64,000 nucleotides of DNA from Lachnospiraceae bacterium. Lineage in GTDB: Bacteria; Bacillota; Clostridia; Lachnospirales; Lachnospiraceae. Shown one piece after another: positions 61,515-64,000 of the stretch. Location of the stretch: positions 94,578 to 158,577 of the forward strand of contig JAFRKV010000062.1 of NCBI GenBank assembly GCA_017431515.1, read 5' to 3'. The notes beneath the pieces are model-generated. The model was not told the DNA's origin. It ran no database searches and saw nothing but the letters and a program-made list of their open reading frames with translations. The stretch's first letter is position 1, and each line of letters starts with the position of its first letter. The position numbers and the translations under genes are program-made.

Positions 61515-63386
61515 ATGAAAAAAAGAGAAGCCGGACAGCACCATATCTATCAGGTGATCCGACAGATCCTCCTGATGACGAGCATTCTTCTTTTTGGGGT
61601 GATGTTTCTTGTCTGCCTGGCCGTTGCGGGGCTGTCTGAAGGACGTAGGACCTATCAGGAACTGAACCGCATCGTCAAGGAAATTGAGCAGGACGGGAAA
61701 GATGAACTGCGGGATTATCTGGCAGATGTGACGGAGATTTTAAAATTTGATATGATCAAGGACAGCAAAAGCTGGGTCGACAGTCCGTACATGAAACGTT
61801 TGGCAGAGGACAACGACTTCACCGGTATTGCGGTGTTTGATTCGGAAGGTAAGGTGTTGGCCGCTTCCGACCAGCTGCTGGCAGGACGCAATTATCGCGA
61901 TACGCCTTTCTGGCAGGAAATCACAGAAGCCGTGGAAACAGGGGACCCTTATGTCAAGATCATCGCAACGGATGTGCCCTGGGCTCCGGGCACGATGAAC
62001 GATTATGCGGCCATTCTGGTGCCGGGAGAGGATGTCATTCTTTTCATCATGCTGGATGAGGCGGGGCATGATGCGATTCTGCAAAAGTGTTATGATTATC
62101 TGGTGCGCAACCGGCGTGTGGAGTTGACCGGCTATCTTCTTGTCTGTGAGGACAACGGAGAGGTCCTTTTCAGTTATCACAAAGAGCATAACGGAGAGAT
62201 GGTTCCTGCCGACATTTTCAAGACAGCGCTGGAAAACAGTGAGAAAAAGCAGACATCCGAGGTGAAGCTTTTCGGAGAGAAAGTCTATATTCTCGGCAGC
62301 CAGCACCTGGAGCTTACCATCATCGGCTGCTATACGGCAAAAGATGTGAATCGGGTGCGTATGCTGATCAGCGTTGTGGTGCTGATCCTGATCGTGCCGA
62401 TGCTGGTGGCGATCTATTTTATCCTGACTGCGTTATTAAAGCGGTATGTGGTAAGCGGCGTGTCGGGCATGGTGCGCTCCCTCCAGGAGATCACGGAGGG
62501 CAATCTGGAGGAACGGCTGGATGAGCACGGGTCCTATGAACTGTCCCAGCTTTCCGACGGCATCAATCAGACGGTGGACAAGCTGAAGAACATGATCGAT
62601 GAAGCGGCCAAGCGGTATGATGAAGAGCTTGTGATGGCAAAGACCATCCAGCATGCGACGCTGCCCTGGCTTTTCCCGCCGTACCCGGATCATAAGGAAA
62701 TCGGGCTTTATGCGATGATGGATACGGCCAAACAGGTGGGCGGAGATTTTTACGACTTTTTCTTCCTGCGGGACAACCGCCTCGCCATCGTCATGGCGGA
62801 CGTGTCTGACAAAGGGATTCCCGCCGCGCTGTTCATGATGCGTGCGAAAACCACCATCAAGGCCCTCTCGACCAGCGGCCTTCCGGTGAATGAGATGGTG
62901 AAGCGCACCAATGAGGAACTGTTCAAGAATAATGAGGCCCACATGTTTGTGACCTTATGGGTCGGCTATGTGGATCTGCAGACGGGCAGGATCGCTTATG
63001 TTCATGCCGGTCATACCTGTCCTGTACTGCTTCGCGACGGACAGACCTCTTTTGTGAAACAAAAACGAAATGCCATTGTGGGCGGCCGTCCCACCGCAAA
63101 CTATCTGGAACAGGAGCTGGTCCTGCTTCCGGGAGACACGCTGTTCCTTTATACTGACGGCGTGACGGAAGCATTTAATGAGCACGAAGAGGAATACGGG
63201 AACGAGCGCCTGGAGCGCATCCTCACCGAAGCGTCGGCGATGCTCAGAGACGAGGAAGCAAATGATTACTGCAGGGATCTCTGCACGGCTGTCCGCGCGG
63301 ATGTGATGAAGCATGCGCACGGCATGCCCCAGTCCGATGATATCACCCTGCTCTGCCTGAAGTACAACGGAAGCGGGGAGGAATAG
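61515..63386 (+). CDS. SpoIIE-type receptor phosphatase, third type
   Basis: The 623-residue membrane protein has a first helix (residues about 16-38), an extracellular sensor domain of roughly 235 residues (Cache-like, with FDSEGKVLAASDQLL), a second helix (about 278-302), a HAMP region (VRSLQEITEGNLEERLD), and a PP2C domain with VGGDFYDFF, MADVSDKGIPAALF and SDDITLL. It has the same architecture as the proteins at 41750 and 43935, but is more distant and has a shorter sensor. The ribosome site before the ATG is weak. It is coupled by position to the STAS gene upstream. Confidence 0.85.
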   Translation: MKKREAGQHHIYQVIRQILLMTSILLFGVMFLVCLAVAGLSEGRRTYQELNRIVKEIEQDGKDELRDYLADVTEILKFDMIKDSKSWVDSPYMKRLAEDNDFTGIAVFDSEGKVLAASDQLLAGRNYRDTPFWQEITEAVETGDPYVKIIATDVPWAPGTMNDYAAILVPGEDVILFIMLDEAGHDAILQKCYDYLVRNRRVELTGYLLVCEDNGEVLFSYHKEHNGEMVPADIFKTALENSEKKQTSEVKLFGEKVYILGSQHLELTIIGCYTAKDVNRVRMLISVVVLILIVPMLVAIYFILTALLKRYVVSGVSGMVRSLQEITEGNLEERLDEHGSYELSQLSDGINQTVDKLKNMIDEAAKRYDEELVMAKTIQHATLPWLFPPYPDHKEIGLYAMMDTAKQVGGDFYDFFFLRDNRLAIVMADVSDKGIPAALFMMRAKTTIKALSTSGLPVNEMVKRTNEELFKNNEAHMFVTLWVGYVDLQTGRIAYVHAGHTCPVLLRDGQTSFVKQKRNAIVGGRPTANYLEQELVLLPGDTLFLYTDGVTEAFNEHEEEYGNERLERILTEASAMLRDEEANDYCRDLCTAVRADVMKHAHGMPQSDDITLLCLKYNGSGEE

Positions 63387-63698
63387 ACGGTGAAACCCGG
63401 CAAGAGAAATCTGTTTTGAGGAGATTAAGGTTAGATGAAATTAGGAATCGTTATTTGAACGCCTTTTTCATATATCTCCATAAAGAGTCATAAAACTCTA
63501 TGAAACCGCATATTTACTGGGTTCGTGGTAATTTGATCTCGTATGTAACTTGTTATAAATTATTATAATTTATAGAAAAATGGTACTCCCGTGGTATTCG
63601 GTATGGTACCCGATATTTGGGAGACCAAGAAAAAAAATATCAACATTATTTCATTTTGTAACAAGCTATATTGAGACCCAAGTTAGCAGATAGGTTAC
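63387..63698. other. AT-rich boundary region without a gene
   Basis: This stretch changes from GC-rich to AT-rich at about 63430. I see no protein with a ribosome site. Around 63575-63633 is a possible hairpin in which GGTACTCCC and GGGAGACC pair imperfectly around an inner TCGG/CCGA stem. It may be an old insertion edge or a structured leader or terminator; the sequence does not decide. Confidence 0.5.
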
Positions 63699-63737
63699 AC
63701 AGCATCGGATAGTCAAATGTCCGGTGCTGTTTTTTTA
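63699..63737 (+). terminator. Intrinsic terminator
   Basis: ACAGCATCGGA (63699-63709) and TCCGGTGCTGT (63720-63730) form an 11-bp stem with one mismatch, followed by a run of seven T. It is a clear rho-independent terminator, ending transcription before the next promoter. No gene directly precedes it within 300 bases, so it may belong to a lost or upstream gene. Confidence 0.75.
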
Positions 63738-63748
63738 CACCATACTTC

Positions 63749-63800
63749 TATTAGCCAAAAACGAAAAAATATTGAAAATGGCTAATAGACATGATAGAAT
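63749..63800 (+). promoter_or_regulatory. Promoter with inverted-repeat operator for the second AAA_14 ATPase
   Basis: TTGAAA (63772-63777) and TAGAAT (63795-63800) are spaced by exactly 17 bases. TATTAGCCA (63749-63757) and TGGCTAATA (63779-63787) form a perfect 9-bp inverted repeat; the right arm lies between the two promoter boxes and the left just upstream of the -35. Such placement is typical of a repressor site. The spacing of 21 bases between arms also allows a DNA loop or a hairpin. Confidence 0.68.
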
Positions 63801-63825
63801 AATCTCATCAAACAGAAGGAGAGAA

Positions 63826-64000
63826 ATGGATATTATGAGGCTCATCCCAAGAAATTCCTATATGGAGAAAATAATTAATGTAATAGGAACTCCGGATATA
63901 AAAGTCATTACCGGTGTTAGACGATGCGGAAAGTCAAAGCTTTTGGAATCATTAAAAAAATATATAGATGAAAATATACAAGATGCAAATATAATCCATA
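63826..64000 (+). CDS. AAA_14-type ATPase, truncated by the window end
   Basis: The visible 58 residues begin MDIMRLIPRNSYMEKIIN and contain a Walker A motif, GVRRCGKSKLLESL, near residue 31, the pattern of AAA_14/DUF4143-type ATPases like the one at 40062-41426. AAGGAG lies 4-5 bases before the ATG at 63826; a second in-frame ATG at 63835 would be too far from it. The DNA is AT-rich, like the other AAA_14 gene. The rest lies beyond the window, so the C-terminal domain cannot be confirmed. Confidence 0.72.
   Translation, partial: MDIMRLIPRNSYMEKIINVIGTPDIKVITGVRRCGKSKLLESLKKYIDENIQDANIIH

Noticed and set aside
1-64000. tRNA, rRNA or a known riboswitch
   Set aside because: I looked for tRNA T-loops, rRNA conserved stretches and long structured leaders and found none that I could support by eye; a covariance-model search was not possible.

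Overview
The window reads as part of a chromosome of a Gram-positive clostridium, most likely a Lachnospiraceae-type Firmicute. This is an inference from strong AGGAGG-type ribosome binding sites, ATG/GTG/TTG starts, SpoIIE-type phosphatases, FtsE- and RsbW-type proteins and sigma-A-like promoters, not from a marker gene. Genes are tightly packed and almost all on the + strand, with frequent ATGA overlaps. Most of the window is moderately GC-rich; two AT-rich islands (about 40.0-41.7 kb and 63.4-64.0 kb) each carry an AAA_14/DUF4143-type ATPase gene.

Region 1 (1-7.3 kb) is the baseplate end of a contractile injection system (phage-tail-like, eCIS/Afp-PVC type): the C-terminus of a VgrG/gp5-like spike, a gp25-like wedge protein, two baseplate-J-like proteins and a P2 gpI-like tail protein. 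Sheath, tube and tape genes must lie upstream of the window. Region 2 (7.5-15.6 kb) holds a STAS protein, an unusual FtsE-type ABC ATPase fused to an RsbW-type kinase domain, a divergently encoded membrane pair (HATPase protein and SH3-like protein), a small protein, and two tandem AAA+ ATPases that each carry one intact and one degenerate AAA module.

Region 3 (15.6-39.8 kb) and region 5 (46.9-51.6 kb) look like a cargo/effector arsenal. They contain large, charged, coiled-coil-rich proteins without signal peptides: 2498 aa with a permuted papain-like centre, 743 aa with a C39/AvrRpt2-like cysteine-peptidase domain, 474 aa (possible pseudokinase), 2520 aa with a UbiB/ABC1-type kinase domain, and 962 aa with a PI3/4-kinase-like catalytic core and a polyglutamine tract. 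They are interleaved with GNAT-like proteins, a spermidine-synthase-like protein, a lipoprotein and membrane-anchored surface proteins. Two copies of a nested palindromic repeat lie at about 7.3 and 30.8 kb.

Region 4 (40.1-46.9 kb) has an AT-rich AAA_14 ATPase gene on the minus strand with a repeat-flanked promoter, then a partner-switching cassette: two tandem SpoIIE-type receptor phosphatases, an RsbW-like kinase and a STAS antagonist.

Region 6 (51.6-63.4 kb) begins with two internally deleted sugar-ABC permease genes. It continues with a candidate small-molecule amide-ligase and export operon: a GH3-family enzyme, an ATP-grasp ligase, two ABC half-transporters forming an asymmetric exporter, and a natural ATP-grasp-GH3 fusion. 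A third STAS and SpoIIE pair closes the operon. The window ends in an AT-rich boundary with a terminator, an operator-bearing promoter and a second, truncated AAA_14 ATPase gene.

The working model (inference) is a CIS locus whose assembly or firing is tied to envelope state through several phosphatase/kinase/STAS modules, loaded with large enzymatic effectors. The GH3/ATP-grasp cluster looks like a separate, possibly undescribed metabolite pathway that shares the same regulatory protein families.
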